DNA of 64,000 nucleotides from Gilliamella sp. B3022 (GTDB taxonomy: Bacteria; Pseudomonadota; Gammaproteobacteria; Enterobacterales; Orbaceae), in contig NZ_CP071867.1 in assembly GCF_028751545.1 (NCBI RefSeq), positions 1,647,306 to 1,711,305 on the forward strand, given 5' to 3'. The notes beneath the pieces were generated by a model, which did no database searches, was not told where the DNA came from, and worked only from the letters and a program-made list of their open reading frames with translations. Positions 10,255 to 21,937 of this stretch are shown here, one piece after another. The position numbers and the translations under genes were made by a program. The first letter of the stretch is position 1, and the number at the start of each line of letters is the position of its first letter.

Positions 10255-11325
10255 ATGAAAAACAATAAAAATATCATTATCTTATTTATAGCGGTAAGTC
10301 TTTTAAATGGATGTTCAGGTAATAATTCAGCTAAAGAAAATGAAGATTTTTATATTAAAGATACTAATGCCTTCAATATTTTAATTAGTCAATATGCAAA
10401 TAATATAGAAGAAATTTGGGGACCGCAGGAAGTCCTTATTGCTGGTCCAAAAGATTATGTTCAGTATGAAGATAACTTGCAAACTCGAGTTCATATCAAC
10501 TTCGTTTCTGGGGTGATAACCATTGAAACTTTATCCGATTTACCCATAGAATCTTTGAAAGAAGCAATAGTTTCAACACTATTAATGCCTGAACCGGTTG
10601 ATATCATCCGTTATGATAAATTTAATCAAAATTTGTCACAAGAACCTTTTTTATATAATCAGGTTTTAGATCAAGAACAACAACCCATTCGTTGGAGTGG
10701 TCGAGCAAATAATTTTGCTGATTATGTGCTTGCTAATAACTTGAAAGTTCGCTCATCAGGAATGCATAAAATTACTTATGTTGAAATCAAATTGGTCCCT
10801 AATCACATTAGTGAACGGGCAAGAAAATTCTTACCATTAGTGACGGAAGCTTCAAACCGCTATTTCATTGATGAAAGGTTGATTCTAGCAATTATGGAAG
10901 TCGAGTCTGCTTTTAACCCTTATGCTGTAAGTCGTTCAGATGCGCTTGGATTAATGCAAGTACAGCAGCATACCGCTGGACGGGATATTTTTCAATTACG
11001 TGGTAAGTCTGGAGAACCGAGTCGAAAATATTTACTGGATCCACATAATAATGTCGATATGGGTACAGCTTACTTATCATTATTAAAAACAAAATATTTG
11101 GCTGGTATTAATAATCCCATATCTTTAAGGTATGCAATGATTACTTCTTATAATGGTGGGGCAGGTAGTGTATTGCGCACGTTTTCTAATGATCGGGTTC
11201 GAGCAATTGATATTATTAATTCAATGACGCCACAACAAGTTTTTCGAAAATTAGTCACGTCACATGTCTCTCAGGAATCACGTAACTATCTGATAAAAGT
11301 GAGTAATATATTAGATAACAGATAA
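10255..11325 (+). CDS. mltC: Membrane-bound lytic murein transglycosylase C
   Basis: Outer-membrane lipoprotein, 356 aa, lipobox LLNGC with Cys20. The N-terminal half is the MltC-specific DUF3393 domain; the C-terminal half (about residues 190-350) is an SLT lysozyme-fold domain with the catalytic Glu in AIMEVESAFNP, the following SRSDALGLMQV and the late SYNGGAGSVLRTF motif. It cleaves peptidoglycan to 1,6-anhydromuropeptides during wall turnover. Directly downstream of yggX with eight bases between them, so probably co-transcribed. Confidence 0.95.
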   Translation: MKNNKNIIILFIAVSLLNGCSGNNSAKENEDFYIKDTNAFNILISQYANNIEEIWGPQEVLIAGPKDYVQYEDNLQTRVHINFVSGVITIETLSDLPIESLKEAIVSTLLMPEPVDIIRYDKFNQNLSQEPFLYNQVLDQEQQPIRWSGRANNFADYVLANNLKVRSSGMHKITYVEIKLVPNHISERARKFLPLVTEASNRYFIDERLILAIMEVESAFNPYAVSRSDALGLMQVQQHTAGRDIFQLRGKSGEPSRKYLLDPHNNVDMGTAYLSLLKTKYLAGINNPISLRYAMITSYNGGAGSVLRTFSNDRVRAIDIINSMTPQQVFRKLVTSHVSQESRNYLIKVSNILDNR

Positions 11326-11456
11326 AATTAAGTTAAATAATACTAGCTATTACAAATAAAATAAGAAACAAGAAATAGGGGTATTGTTTTATTGGAAGTA
11401 ATATCTTTAAAAAAATAAGATTTTTAAAATTTAAAAATTTTTTAATAAAAAAAAAC

Positions 11457-11498
11457 GTGATCTACTTCAAATTTTGAGTATACTATGCGTCTCATAAA
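11457..11498 (+). promoter_or_regulatory. Candidate FNR-activated promoter of focA-pflB
   Basis: GTGAT-CTAC-TTCAA at 11457-11470 differs by two bases from the FNR consensus TTGAT-N4-ATCAA. A -10-like CATAAA at 11493-11498 would put transcription start near 11505, which places the site centre at -41.5, the classical FNR activation position. TATACT at 11479-11484 is an alternative -10. Anaerobic activation of focA-pfl by FNR is established in E. coli; here it is an inference from the motif and its spacing. Confidence 0.5.
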
Positions 11499-11524
11499 AC
11501 CCTAGTTTTTTTGAGGATGTTAGT

Positions 11525-12373
11525 TTGAGTACCGATAAACTTGTGGATTCATATTCCCCCGCACAAATGACACAAATTGCTGAAGACCTCGGCAACTACA
11601 AATTAAGTAAACACCCATATAGTACTATTTTATCTGCGATTATCGCAGGCGTGTTTATTTCTATTGCTTTCGTATTTTATATTACTGTAACAACTGGCAC
11701 TGCAACGGTTGCTTTTGGTTTAGCTAAACTAGTTGGTGGCATCTGTTTCTCATTAGGATTAATGTTAGTAGTCTGTTGTGGTGCAGATCTCTTTACTTCA
11801 ACTGTATTGACGATTTTACCAAAAATGACTCATAAAGTTAGTTGGACAAAAATGATCCGTAATTGGATTTTAGTCTATATTGGTAACTTTATTGGTGCTA
11901 TACTGTTTGTAACAGTTATTTGGTGTTCTGGTCAATATATGGTAGCTAACGGAATGTGGGGTTTAAATGTCCTACAAACAGCAGATCATAAGTTACACCA
12001 TACTTTTATTGAAGCCGTCTTTCTTGGTTTATTGGCTAATTTGATGGTTTGCTTGGCAGCTTGGTTAAGTTATGCTGGACGTAGCTTACTTGATAAAATG
12101 TTAATTATGGTTTTACCTGTAGCAATGTTCGTTGCAAGCGGTTTTGAGCATAGTATTGCAAACATGTTTATGATTCCTATGGGAATTGTAATTAATAACT
12201 TTGCATCTCCTGAGTTTTGGACTGCAGTAGGGGTATCGCCAGATACATTTAAAGAACTGACTGTAGAGCATTTTGTTTTAAATAATTTAATTCCTGTAAC
12301 AATTGGAAATATTTTAGGTGGTTTAGCTGTAGCGCTACCATATTGGGCTTTATATTTGCGTAAACCACATTGA
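11525..12373 (+). CDS. focA: Formate channel FocA
   Basis: Inner-membrane pentameric formate/nitrite transporter family channel, 282 aa with six membrane helices, exporting or importing formate made by pyruvate formate-lyase. The N-terminal section SKHPYSTILSAIIAGVFISI and the following FVFYITVTTG are typical of FocA, and the C-terminal helix includes NLIPVTIGNILGG. The start is TTG, supported by GAGG seven bases upstream and by agreement with FocA length; no in-frame ATG precedes it. pflB follows after 68 bases, the usual focA-pflB operon. Confidence 0.93.
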   Translation: MSTDKLVDSYSPAQMTQIAEDLGNYKLSKHPYSTILSAIIAGVFISIAFVFYITVTTGTATVAFGLAKLVGGICFSLGLMLVVCCGADLFTSTVLTILPKMTHKVSWTKMIRNWILVYIGNFIGAILFVTVIWCSGQYMVANGMWGLNVLQTADHKLHHTFIEAVFLGLLANLMVCLAAWLSYAGRSLLDKMLIMVLPVAMFVASGFEHSIANMFMIPMGIVINNFASPEFWTAVGVSPDTFKELTVEHFVLNNLIPVTIGNILGGLAVALPYWALYLRKPH

Positions 12374-12441
12374 TTTTATGATATTTATCCTCATATAGGA
12401 GAGGGTAAATAGATATTTTTGTAAACCTGAGGTTAATAATT

Positions 12442-14724
12442 ATGAGTAATTTAAACGAAGTACAAGCAAAGGCTTGGAAAGGATTTAAAGAAGGTGATTG
12501 GCAAAATAATGTCAATGTTCGTGATTTCATTCAAACGAATTATACACCTTATGAGGGTGATGAATCTTTCTTAGCTGGCGCTACAGATGCAACCACTAAA
12601 TTGTGGGAAAAAGTGATGGAAGGCATCAAATTTGAAAACTCCACTCATACACCAGTTGATTTTGATACGAGTGTAATTTCCACTATTACTGCTCATGATG
12701 CGGGTTACATCGAAAAAGATTTAGAGAAGATTGTCGGTTTACAAACTGAAAAACCATTAAAACGTGCTATTATTCCGTTTGGTGGTATCAAGATGATTGA
12801 AAACTCTTGTAAAGCTTACGATAGAACTTTAGATCCACTAGTCAAAAAAATCTTTACTGAATATCGTAAAACTCACAATCAAGGTGTGTTTGATATTTAT
12901 ACTCCAGATATCCTTCGTTGTCGTAAATCAGGCGTTATTACTGGTCTTCCTGATGCGTATGGCCGTGGTCGTATCATTGGTGACTACCGTCGTGTGGCAC
13001 TTTACGGTATTGATTACTTAATGCAAGATAAATATGCTCAATTTACTTCATTACAAGCTGACTTTGAAAATGGTGTTGATTTACCAATGACGATGCAACG
13101 TCGTGAAGAAATTGCTGAGCAACATCGTGCACTTGGTCAAATTAAAGAAATGGCTGCAAAATATGGTTTTGATATTTCAGCACCAGCAACAACTGCACAA
13201 GAAGCTGTTCAATGGACTTATTTTGGTTACTTAGCTGCGGTTAAATCTCAAAATGGTGCGGCAATGTCATTAGGTCGTACTTCGACGTTCTTTGATATTT
13301 ACTTCCAACGTGATTTAGAAGCTGGTTTAATCACTGAGCAAGAAGCACAAGAAATCGTCGACCATTTCGTGATGAAATTACGTATGGTTCGTTTCTTACG
13401 TACACCTGAATATGATGAATTATTCTCTGGCGATCCAATTTGGGCAACTGAATCTATTGCTGGTATGGGTGTTGATGGTCGTACTTTAGTAACTAAGACA
13501 TCTTTTCGTTTCTTAAATACTTTATATACAATGGGTCCATCACCGGAACCAAACATGACTATCCTTTGGTCTGAACACTTACCAAGTGGATTTAAAGAAT
13601 TTGCATCTAAAGTATCAATTGATACTTCATCATTACAATATGAAAATGATGATTTAATGCGTCCTGACTTTAATAATGATGACTATGCAATTGCATGTTG
13701 TGTAAGCCCAATGATCGTTGGTAAACAAATGCAATTTTTTGGTGCTCGTGCTAACCTTGCAAAAACTCTTCTATACGCAATCAATGGTGGTGTGGATGAA
13801 AAATTAAAAATGCAAGTTGGTCCTAAAGAAGAGCCAATCACTGACGAATATCTTGATTTTGACAAAGTGTTCGCTCGTTTAGATCACTTTATGGATTGGT
13901 TAGCGAAACAATACGTAACGGCTTTAAATGCTATTCATTATATGCACGATAAATACAGCTATGAAGCGTCATTAATGGCGTTGCATGACCGTGATGTTAT
14001 TCGTACTATGGCTTGTGGTATTGCTGGTTTATCTGTTGCTGCTGACTCATTATCTGCAATTAAATACGCAAAAGTAAAAACGATTCGTGATGAAGATGGT
14101 TTAGCAACTGATTTTGAAATCGAAGGTGAATATCCACAATTCGGTAACAATGATCCGCGTGTAGATGATATTGCTGTTGATTTAGTTGAACGTTTCATGA
14201 AGAAAATTCAAAAACTTAAAACTTATCGTAATGCAATTCCTACTCAGTCAGTATTAACCATTACTTCAAATGTTGTATATGGTAAGAAAACTGGTAATAC
14301 TCCAGACGGTCGTCGTGCTGGTGCGCCATTTGGACCAGGTGCTAACCCAATGCATGGACGAGACCAAAAAGGTGCTGTTGCTTCATTAACATCTGTTGCT
14401 AAACTTCCATTTGCTTACGCTAAAGATGGCATTTCATATACTTTCTCTATCGTTCCAAATGCATTAGGTAAAGATGATGATGCACGCAAACGTAACCTAG
14501 CAGGTTTAATGGATGGTTATTTCCACCATGAAGCTACTGTTGAAGGTGGTCAACATTTAAATGTGAACGTATTAAATCGCGAAACTTTATTAGATGCGAT
14601 GGAACATCCTGAAAAATATCCACAATTAACAATTCGTGTTTCTGGATATGCAGTACGTTTCAATTCATTAACTAAAGAGCAACAAAAAGACGTTATTACA
14701 CGTACTTTCACTCAATCAATGTAA
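12442..14724 (+). CDS. pflB: Formate C-acetyltransferase (pyruvate formate-lyase)
   Basis: Glycyl-radical enzyme of 760 aa, the same length as E. coli PflB, splitting pyruvate with CoA into acetyl-CoA and formate in anaerobic fermentation. The catalytic pair Cys419-Cys420 lies in AIACCVSPM, and the radical Gly735 in RVSGYAVRF close to the C-terminus. Its codon use appears more uniform than that of neighbours (many GGT, CGT and TTA codons), consistent with high expression. Operon partner of focA and activated by the product of pflA, which follows a terminator and spacer. Confidence 0.97.
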   Translation: MSNLNEVQAKAWKGFKEGDWQNNVNVRDFIQTNYTPYEGDESFLAGATDATTKLWEKVMEGIKFENSTHTPVDFDTSVISTITAHDAGYIEKDLEKIVGLQTEKPLKRAIIPFGGIKMIENSCKAYDRTLDPLVKKIFTEYRKTHNQGVFDIYTPDILRCRKSGVITGLPDAYGRGRIIGDYRRVALYGIDYLMQDKYAQFTSLQADFENGVDLPMTMQRREEIAEQHRALGQIKEMAAKYGFDISAPATTAQEAVQWTYFGYLAAVKSQNGAAMSLGRTSTFFDIYFQRDLEAGLITEQEAQEIVDHFVMKLRMVRFLRTPEYDELFSGDPIWATESIAGMGVDGRTLVTKTSFRFLNTLYTMGPSPEPNMTILWSEHLPSGFKEFASKVSIDTSSLQYENDDLMRPDFNNDDYAIACCVSPMIVGKQMQFFGARANLAKTLLYAINGGVDEKLKMQVGPKEEPITDEYLDFDKVFARLDHFMDWLAKQYVTALNAIHYMHDKYSYEASLMALHDRDVIRTMACGIAGLSVAADSLSAIKYAKVKTIRDEDGLATDFEIEGEYPQFGNNDPRVDDIAVDLVERFMKKIQKLKTYRNAIPTQSVLTITSNVVYGKKTGNTPDGRRAGAPFGPGANPMHGRDQKGAVASLTSVAKLPFAYAKDGISYTFSIVPNALGKDDDARKRNLAGLMDGYFHHEATVEGGQHLNVNVLNRETLLDAMEHPEKYPQLTIRVSGYAVRFNSLTKEQQKDVITRTFTQSM

Positions 14725-14750
14725 TTTAGTTAATTGAACAACTAAACTTA

Positions 14751-14779
14751 AAATAGCGCCTTAAAGGCGCTATTTTTTT
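14751..14779 (+). terminator. Rho-independent terminator after pflB
   Basis: AAATAGCGCC and GGCGCTATTT form a ten-base-pair stem around a five-base loop, followed by a run of T. It lies 27 bases after the pflB stop and separates focA-pflB from pflA. Confidence 0.9.
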
Positions 14780-14983
14780 ATTAAATAGAAAAATAGTTGC
14801 TTTAAAGTTAACAAAATCATAGTGCAGCAAGAATAATGAGATATTGTTGTTCTTTTGTATAATTTAGTTAAATACACATCATATCAATTAATGCAATTGG
14901 TGTAAGCAAAGTATTATCTGAGTTAAAATAAGAATGAAAAGTATAAAGCAAAAAGCAATGTGAGTAATTATTAGAGAATATGT

Positions 14984-15760
14984 ATGGAACAAAATATTAT
15001 TATGACAACGAAACAACCTATAAAAGGTCGTATTCATTCTTTTGAATCCTTTGGTACTGTTGATGGTCCTGGAATTCGCTTCATTGTTTTTTTTCAAGGC
15101 TGTTTAATGCGTTGTTTGTATTGCCATAATCGTGATACATGGGATTTGAAAGCTGGGCGAGAAGTCACTGTTGAAGAACTGATGAAAGAAATTGTTTCTT
15201 ATAAAAGTTTTATTATCCCTAATGGTGGCGGTGTTACAGCATCAGGTGGCGAGGCTACCTTGCAATCTGAATTTATCACTGAATGGTTTAAAGCCTGCCA
15301 TAAAGAAGGTATTAGTACATGTTTAGATACTAATGGTTATGCGAGGCAGTTAGACCAAACGGTTGATGAGCTTTTAGAGGTAACAGATTTAGTAATGCTT
15401 GATTTGAAGCAAATCAATGATGAAATTCATCAAAAACTTGTCGGAGTATCTAATAAACGTGTGCTTGAATTTGCCAAACACCTCCAAAAAATTAATAAAC
15501 GGACTTGGATTCGATACGTAGTTGTTCCTGGGTGGACAGATGACGATAACTCAGCACATTTGCTTGGTAAATTTATTGAAGGTATGAATAATATAGAACG
15601 AGTGGAATTACTTCCTTATCATAAAATGGGCGCTTATAAATGGGATACCATGGGCGATGAATACAAACTACAAGGCGTAGAAGCTCCGCCTCGTGAAACA
15701 CTTGACAGAATTCAAGCAATTATAGAAAGTTATGGTCAACCAGTAACATTCAGCAAATAG
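14984..15760 (+). CDS. pflA: Pyruvate formate-lyase 1-activating enzyme
   Basis: Radical SAM enzyme, 258 aa, that installs the glycyl radical on PflB using SAM and flavodoxin-derived electrons. The 4Fe-4S cluster motif CxxxCxxC is Cys40, Cys44, Cys47 in [15 protein letters not shown]; the [10 protein letters not shown] motif and LDTNGY SAM-binding strand follow. The start at 14984 has AGAG seven bases upstream; the alternative Met at 15002 has no ribosome-binding site. It follows the pflB terminator by about 200 bases and probably has its own promoter in that spacer. Confidence 0.96.
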   Translation: MEQNIIMTTKQPIKGRIHSFESFGTVDGPGIRFIVFFQGCLMRCLYCHNRDTWDLKAGREVTVEELMKEIVSYKSFIIPNGGGVTASGGEATLQSEFITEWFKACHKEGISTCLDTNGYARQLDQTVDELLEVTDLVMLDLKQINDEIHQKLVGVSNKRVLEFAKHLQKINKRTWIRYVVVPGWTDDDNSAHLLGKFIEGMNNIERVELLPYHKMGAYKWDTMGDEYKLQGVEAPPRETLDRIQAIIESYGQPVTFSK

Positions 15761-15776
15761 TTAACTATCCATTGTT

Positions 15777-15802
15777 AATAGGCTCCTATTATGGTGCCTA
15801 TT
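15777..15802. terminator. Hairpin between convergent pflA and rarD-like gene
   Basis: AATAGGC-TCC and GGT-GCCTATT form an imperfect stem (one T:T mismatch) around TATTAT. It has no clear T-run on either strand, so it is a candidate shared terminator for the two convergent genes rather than a certain one. Confidence 0.45.
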
Positions 15803-15807
15803 GGCAG

Positions 15808-16704
15808 TTATTTCAATTTTTTGCGCTTTACTGTACGTAATAGATAAATACTACCTTCTAATGCTAAAACACATACAGATAACCAAATAAGTCCATATGG
15901 TACAACCTGCTCTTTAGAAACAGATTCATGTAAAAATAACACCGATACAAGAGTAAGCAGTACTGGCTCTACATATCCGAGCAATCCAAATAATCCAAGC
16001 GGTAACAACTGTCTAGCAACAAAATACATGGCAAAAGCAATGGCTGTAATGATACCTAGCATTGGAATAAAAATATGAAAGTGAGATAGATCACTTATAA
16101 TCTGATTTAAAGAGTAATGCAAATTAAAATAAATGAGGCAGCCAACAAAGATAAAAAAGAAATCTGAAAATGTCCCTGAAATGCCTTCTATTTGTAATTT
16201 ACGGCGTGTCATAAAGTAAATTGGGTAACCCAATGCAATAACCGCTGTTTCCCACGAAAAAGCGCCAGTTATATAAATTTCTAAAACAACACCTATGCAG
16301 GCTAGCAGAATTGCTACTTTTCGAAAAATACTCAGTTTTTCTTTATAGAATATTTGTCCAAAAACGACCATCGTTAATGGCAGTAAAAAATAGCCTAGTG
16401 AAGCTGATAATCCATGACCATTGATCGGAGCCCAAATAAAAATCAACATTTGGATGGTCAATAGAAATGAAGAAAATATGAGACCGATTAAAATCAAGGG
16501 TTGTTGTTTAATCCGAACAAATAGATTGATAATTGCTGACCCTTGTTTTTCGACAATAATTAGAAAAATTATTGCAGGAAAGGAGGTTAATAATCGCCAG
16601 CAAAAGATATCAATAACGGACAGTGGTTGTAATAGAACAGGGTAGTAATATAGTAAACCAAAAAGACATGATGCAAATATTGAAAGCGCAACGCCCTTTA
16701 TCAT
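15808..16704 (-). CDS. EamA/RarD-family transporter
   Basis: Inner-membrane protein of 298 aa with about ten hydrophobic segments in two EamA repeats. Family-specific segments are CWRLLTSFPAI near the first loop, FIWAPINGHGLSASLGYFLLPL in the middle (compare FIWAVNNHHMLEASLGYFINPL of RarD) and LGYVEPVLLTLVSVLFLHE near the end. RarD-type proteins belong to the drug/metabolite superfamily; natural substrates are unknown. It ends in a basic tail (VKRKKLK). Transcribed convergently to pflA and upstream of nothing obvious on its strand. Confidence 0.8.
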   Translation of the reverse strand: MIKGVALSIFASCLFGLLYYYPVLLQPLSVIDIFCWRLLTSFPAIIFLIIVEKQGSAIINLFVRIKQQPLILIGLIFSSFLLTIQMLIFIWAPINGHGLSASLGYFLLPLTMVVFGQIFYKEKLSIFRKVAILLACIGVVLEIYITGAFSWETAVIALGYPIYFMTRRKLQIEGISGTFSDFFFIFVGCLIYFNLHYSLNQIISDLSHFHIFIPMLGIITAIAFAMYFVARQLLPLGLFGLLGYVEPVLLTLVSVLFLHESVSKEQVVPYGLIWLSVCVLALEGSIYLLRTVKRKKLK

Positions 16705-16720
16705 TTTTTCACCTTTATTA

Positions 16721-16751
16721 ATAAAAAATAGCGCTAATTATTAGCGCTATT
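16721..16751 (-). terminator. Rho-independent terminator of serS
   Basis: AATAGCGCTAA and TTAGCGCTATT form an 11-bp stem with a three-base loop; on the minus strand six T residues follow. It lies 34 bases past the serS stop and just before the rarD-like start. Confidence 0.85.
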
Positions 16752-16784
16752 ATCTATATGTAATGAAAGCCGGACAAATTTTAT

Positions 16785-18092
<1,308 letters not shown>

Positions 18093-18233
18093 TTATTAAT
18101 AAGGAAATATCTTTCTACTTTAATTATTATTCTAATACAGTTAACAAAACATATAAATCAAAAAGTAGATTGATTATAGATATTAAATATTTTGAGCTTA
18201 GTATACTAGAATTATATCGGGATTCAACCGCAA

Positions 18234-18310
18234 TGGTGCACCCGAAGGGATTCGAACCCCTGACCGCTCGGTTCGAAGCCGAGTGCTCTATCCAGCTGAG
18301 CTACGGATGC
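18234..18310 (-). tRNA. tRNA-Arg(TCG)
   Basis: Complete cloverleaf of 77 nt including encoded CCA. Acceptor GCATCCG pairs with CGGGTGC (one T:G pair). Anticodon arm CTCGG-CTTCGAA-CCGAG gives anticodon TCG. T-arm GGGG-TTCGAAT-CCCC. It is the last of a tandem tRNA array and differs from the two neighbouring copies in anticodon and anticodon stem. Confidence 0.93.
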
Positions 18311-18329
18311 GTGTAAGTTCGTAAAAAAA

Positions 18330-18406
18330 TGGTGCATCCGAAGGGATTCGAACCCCTGACCGCCCGGTTCGTAGCCGGGTACTCTATCCAGCTGAGCTAC
18401 GGATGC
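18330..18406 (-). tRNA. tRNA-Arg(ACG), copy 2
   Basis: 77-nt cloverleaf with encoded CCA; acceptor GCATCCG pairs with CGGATGC; anticodon arm CCCGG-CTACGAA-CCGGG gives ACG, normally converted to ICG by TadA to read CGU, CGC and CGA. Apparently identical to the neighbouring copy at 18425. Confidence 0.96.
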
Positions 18407-18424
18407 ATTTTGAATTTGTTAAAA

Positions 18425-18501
18425 TGGTGCATCCGAAGGGATTCGAACCCCTGACCGCCCGGTTCGTAGCCGGGTACTCTATCCAGCTGAGCTACGGATG
18501 C
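18425..18501 (-). tRNA. tRNA-Arg(ACG), copy 1
   Basis: 77-nt cloverleaf with encoded CCA and anticodon ACG, matching the E. coli argV/Y/Z/Q type that also sits beside serV and csrA. It lies 19 bases from tRNA-Ser(GCT) and 18 bases from the next tRNA-Arg; all are likely cut from one precursor. Confidence 0.96.
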
Positions 18502-18520
18502 ATATTTTAATTTTTTTAAA

Positions 18521-18613
18521 TGGCGGTGAGAGAGGGATTCGAACCCTCGATGCAGCTTTTGACCGCATACTCCCTTAGCAGGGGAGCGCCTTCAGCCTCT
18601 CGGCCATCTCACC
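18521..18613 (-). tRNA. tRNA-Ser(GCT)
   Basis: 93-nt class II tRNA with encoded CCA and a long variable arm. Acceptor GGTGAGA pairs with TCTCACC; anticodon loop CTGCTAA gives GCT, reading AGU and AGC. First of the four-tRNA array downstream of csrA, the same order as serV-argVYZQ in E. coli. Confidence 0.96.
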
Positions 18614-18738
18614 AAAAACATTATGACTTTGCTTGAACAACAAAATCATAATGTCGTGGCGCACATATTACGTTTTACAAAAAATAAGTCAAACATTTTT
18701 TTGCTTACGCGTGCTGGTTGTTTATTTCGTGCCCAATA

Positions 18739-18939
18739 TTACTCTTTGGACTCAGGTAATTCATCATTTTTGTTCTGAGATTGATGAATTCTATTGTATA
18801 TCTCTTCTCGATGAATTGAGACTTCTTTAGGTGCATTAATACCAATTCTGACTTGATTACCTTTCACGCCAAGAATAGTAATAACAACATCATCACCAAT
18901 AATTAGTGTTTCACCTACTCTCCTAGTTAAAATTAACAT
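18739..18939 (-). CDS. csrA: Carbon storage regulator CsrA
   Basis: RNA-binding post-transcriptional regulator, 66 aa, binding GGA motifs in mRNA leaders to block or stabilise translation. The N-terminal [18 protein letters not shown] and the RNA-binding [25 protein letters not shown] are near identical to E. coli CsrA; the C-terminal tail is divergent and acidic (NDELPESKE). Its own ribosome-binding site is AGGAGAT, which contains GGA, so autoregulation is plausible. Lies between alaS and the tRNA array, as in enteric bacteria. Confidence 0.97.
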   Translation of the reverse strand: MLILTRRVGETLIIGDDVVITILGVKGNQVRIGINAPKEVSIHREEIYNRIHQSQNKNDELPESKE

Positions 18940-19091
18940 TAGATCTCCTAATATCAGTTAAGTATACATCACAATTTTAAGATATAGCTTCGTCAGCCCC
19001 CCATCGATAGGACAGAAAGACGGAATTTTACAGAAATACTCAAATATTCAGTTAATAAATATTATATCAACCAATACTGAAATATATCTGG

Positions 19092-21725
19092 CTAACTTGC
19101 TTGTAATTTATTACTGATTTCCTTTTTCATTGAAGACAATGCTTCTGGTAATGCTGATAGATCCATTCCACCTGCTTGGGCGAAATCAGGCCGCCCACCG
19201 CCTTTACCACCTACTTTTAATGCTAATTGGGAAACTAATTCGCCGGCTTTGACAATATTGATTAAATCATTCGTTACGCCAGCGGCTAAATTGATTTTGT
19301 TATCATTAACAGCGGCCAAAATAATTACTCCCGTTTTTAATTGATTTTTAAGATCATCAATCATGGTACGTAATACTTTTGCCTCAACATTATCAAGTTT
19401 AGCAATTAGTAAATTTTTATTATTGATTTTTTCACATTGATTAATTAATTGAGCGCTTTGTTGGCTAGCTTTTTGCGCTTTTAATTGCTCAATGTTTTTT
19501 TCAAGTAGTTTAGTTTGTTCAAGCAATTGCTCTACACGAACTAAAACTGCTGATTTATCGCTTTTAACCAATTGTGCAATTTGATTTAATAAATTTGCTT
19601 CTTGGTGTATAAAATCCATTGCACTTTGCCCAGAAGTAGCCTCAATACGGCGAACTCCAGAAGCAATGCTTGATTCAGATATTATTTTAAATAAACCTAT
19701 ATTGCCTGTTCTATTTACATGAGTACCACCACATAATTCAATTGAGAAATCGCCCATAGTTAAAACACGAACAATTTCTTCATATTTTTCTCCAAATAGT
19801 GCCATAGCCCCTTTATTTCTAGCTTCATCTATTGGCATCAGTTCAACGTCAACAGGTAGATTACAACGGATTTGTTGATTAACTAGATTTTCAATTTCAA
19901 CAATTTGTTCTTGCGTAATGCTTTGATTATGTGAAAAATCAAAACGCAGATAACTATCAGTAACTAAAGAACCTTTTTGATGAACATGGTTACCTAAAAT
20001 TTGTTGTAATGCAGCTTGTAATAAATGGGTTGCTGAATGATTGCGTTTAATACGTTCTCTTAACTCAACATCAATTGCCGCTGTTACTAAGTTCCCAACT
20101 TTTAGAGAACCTTTAACAAGGTTACCGATATGTCCAATGCTTTTGCCATACTTTTGGCTATCTAAAACAGTAAACTCGCCGTTTGCAGAGGTTAACAAAC
20201 CTTTATCACCAATTTGTCCGCCTGATTCTCCATAGAATGGCGTTTTATCTAAGATGATAATAGCTTCATCACCAGCATTGACACTTTCAACTTTTTGACC
20301 ATTTTGGAAAATGGCAATTATTTTCCCTGATGCTTCGGTAGCTTGATAACCTAAAAATTCGGTAGTATCATCAAGTTTAATTACATTGCTATAGTCAACA
20401 CTAAAAGCACTTGACTCACGAGCACGTTTACGTTGTTCTTCCATACATAGATTGAATCCATCTTCATCAATGGCAATATTTTTTTCGCGACAGACATCTG
20501 CGGTTAAATCTAATGGAAAACCAAAAGTATCGTAAAGTTTAAATGCAACATCACCAGGTAATACCGAATTGGTAATTTTAGCTAATTCTTGATCAAGTAA
20601 AAACAATCCTCGTTCTAATGTTTTTAAGAATTGCTCTTCTTCAATTTTAAGTGCATCTTCTACTATTTTTTGATTATTCGCTAATTCATCTGCTGCACTT
20701 CCCATTACATCAATGAGAGGTTTAACCAATTTGTAGAAAAATATTCCTTTAGCACCTAACATATGTCCGTGACGTACAGCTCGTCGAATAATACGGCGCA
20801 ACACATAACCACGACCTTCATTAGAAGGCAATACGCCATCTGAAATTAAAAATGCACAAGAACGAATATGGTCAGCAATAACACGTAAAGATTTACTTTC
20901 TAAATTTTTAGTTTGAATGATTCCTGCTGCATCATGAATTAATTTTTTAAATAAATCAATTTCATAATTAGAATTAACATGTTGTAAAACTGCAGCAATT
21001 CTTTCCAATCCCATACCAGTATCGACCGATGGCTTTGGTAAAGGCTCCATTGTGCCATCAGGATGACGATTAAACTGCATAAAGACAATGTTCCAAATTT
21101 CAATGAATCGGTCACCATCTTCTTCAGGACTGCCTGGAGGGCCACCCCAAATGTGATCACCATGATCATAAAAAATTTCTGTACATGGTCCGCATGGTCC
21201 TGTATCACCCATTTGCCAGAAGTTGTCTGAAGCAAAAGGAGCACCTTTGTTATCACCGATACGTATGATACGTTCTTTGGGTATACCAATCTCTTTTTCC
21301 CAAATTGTGTATGCTTCATCATCTGTTTCATAAACAGTGACGGTTAATTTCTCTTTAGGAATATTAAACCATTCTCTACTGGTTAATAACTCCCAAGCAA
21401 AATGAATCGCATCATGTTTAAAATAGTCACCGAAACTAAAGTTTCCTAACATTTCAAAAAAAGTATGATGTCGGGCAGTGTAACCCACATTATCCAAATC
21501 ATTATGTTTACCGCCAGCGCGAACACAACGTTGTGCAGTTGTTGCTCTGGTATAGGGACGTTTTTCTATTCCTAGAAATACATCTTTGAACTGATTCATT
21601 CCCGCGTTAGTAAATAATAGCGTTGGATCATTATGAGGAACAAGGGAACTACTTGCTACAATTTCATGTCCTTTGCTATTGAAAAAGTCAAGAAAATTTT
21701 GACGAATTTCTGCAGTGCTTTTCAT
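19092..21725 (-). CDS. alaS: Alanyl-tRNA synthetase
   Basis: Class II synthetase of 877 aa charging tRNA-Ala. The catalytic N-terminal domain starts with [21 protein letters not shown] and carries [35 protein letters not shown] in two overlapping class II motifs; the editing domain has [11 protein letters not shown] and the zinc-type [10 protein letters not shown]; the C-terminal oligomerisation domain ends [15 protein letters not shown]. Normal length. csrA follows 152 bases downstream. A separate promoter lies in the 21726-21937 spacer from recX. Confidence 0.97.
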   Translation of the reverse strand: MKSTAEIRQNFLDFFNSKGHEIVASSSLVPHNDPTLLFTNAGMNQFKDVFLGIEKRPYTRATTAQRCVRAGGKHNDLDNVGYTARHHTFFEMLGNFSFGDYFKHDAIHFAWELLTSREWFNIPKEKLTVTVYETDDEAYTIWEKEIGIPKERIIRIGDNKGAPFASDNFWQMGDTGPCGPCTEIFYDHGDHIWGGPPGSPEEDGDRFIEIWNIVFMQFNRHPDGTMEPLPKPSVDTGMGLERIAAVLQHVNSNYEIDLFKKLIHDAAGIIQTKNLESKSLRVIADHIRSCAFLISDGVLPSNEGRGYVLRRIIRRAVRHGHMLGAKGIFFYKLVKPLIDVMGSAADELANNQKIVEDALKIEEEQFLKTLERGLFLLDQELAKITNSVLPGDVAFKLYDTFGFPLDLTADVCREKNIAIDEDGFNLCMEEQRKRARESSAFSVDYSNVIKLDDTTEFLGYQATEASGKIIAIFQNGQKVESVNAGDEAIIILDKTPFYGESGGQIGDKGLLTSANGEFTVLDSQKYGKSIGHIGNLVKGSLKVGNLVTAAIDVELRERIKRNHSATHLLQAALQQILGNHVHQKGSLVTDSYLRFDFSHNQSITQEQIVEIENLVNQQIRCNLPVDVELMPIDEARNKGAMALFGEKYEEIVRVLTMGDFSIELCGGTHVNRTGNIGLFKIISESSIASGVRRIEATSGQSAMDFIHQEANLLNQIAQLVKSDKSAVLVRVEQLLEQTKLLEKNIEQLKAQKASQQSAQLINQCEKINNKNLLIAKLDNVEAKVLRTMIDDLKNQLKTGVIILAAVNDNKINLAAGVTNDLINIVKAGELVSQLALKVGGKGGGRPDFAQAGGMDLSALPEALSSMKKEISNKLQAS

Positions 21726-21937
21726 TTAGGCATCCATATAAACGATAAATTTTTAAACATAGTAATATACCTGTTACAACTAAAGTTGAAAAGTAAAGAA
21801 AAGTAAAAAATTCTTTATAATACGGTTGTTCTAGCTAATATTACATGCAAATAAAAGGAAAAATAAAATGATTTAGTGAGCTTAACTAATGGGTAATGAA
21901 TAATTTAATTCCTGTGTATTTTAGATATTATCAAAAT

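Noticed and set aside
12249-12530. Minus-strand ORF across the focA-pflB junction
   Set aside because: Overlaps two strongly supported genes on the opposite strand and has no family features.
18614-18738. Possible small gene or ncRNA between tRNA-Ser and csrA
   Set aside because: No stable fold, ribosome-binding site or frame of useful length could be supported.
20939-21331. 130-codon ORF inside alaS
   Set aside because: Out-of-frame shadow of alaS; composition has no protein-family signal.
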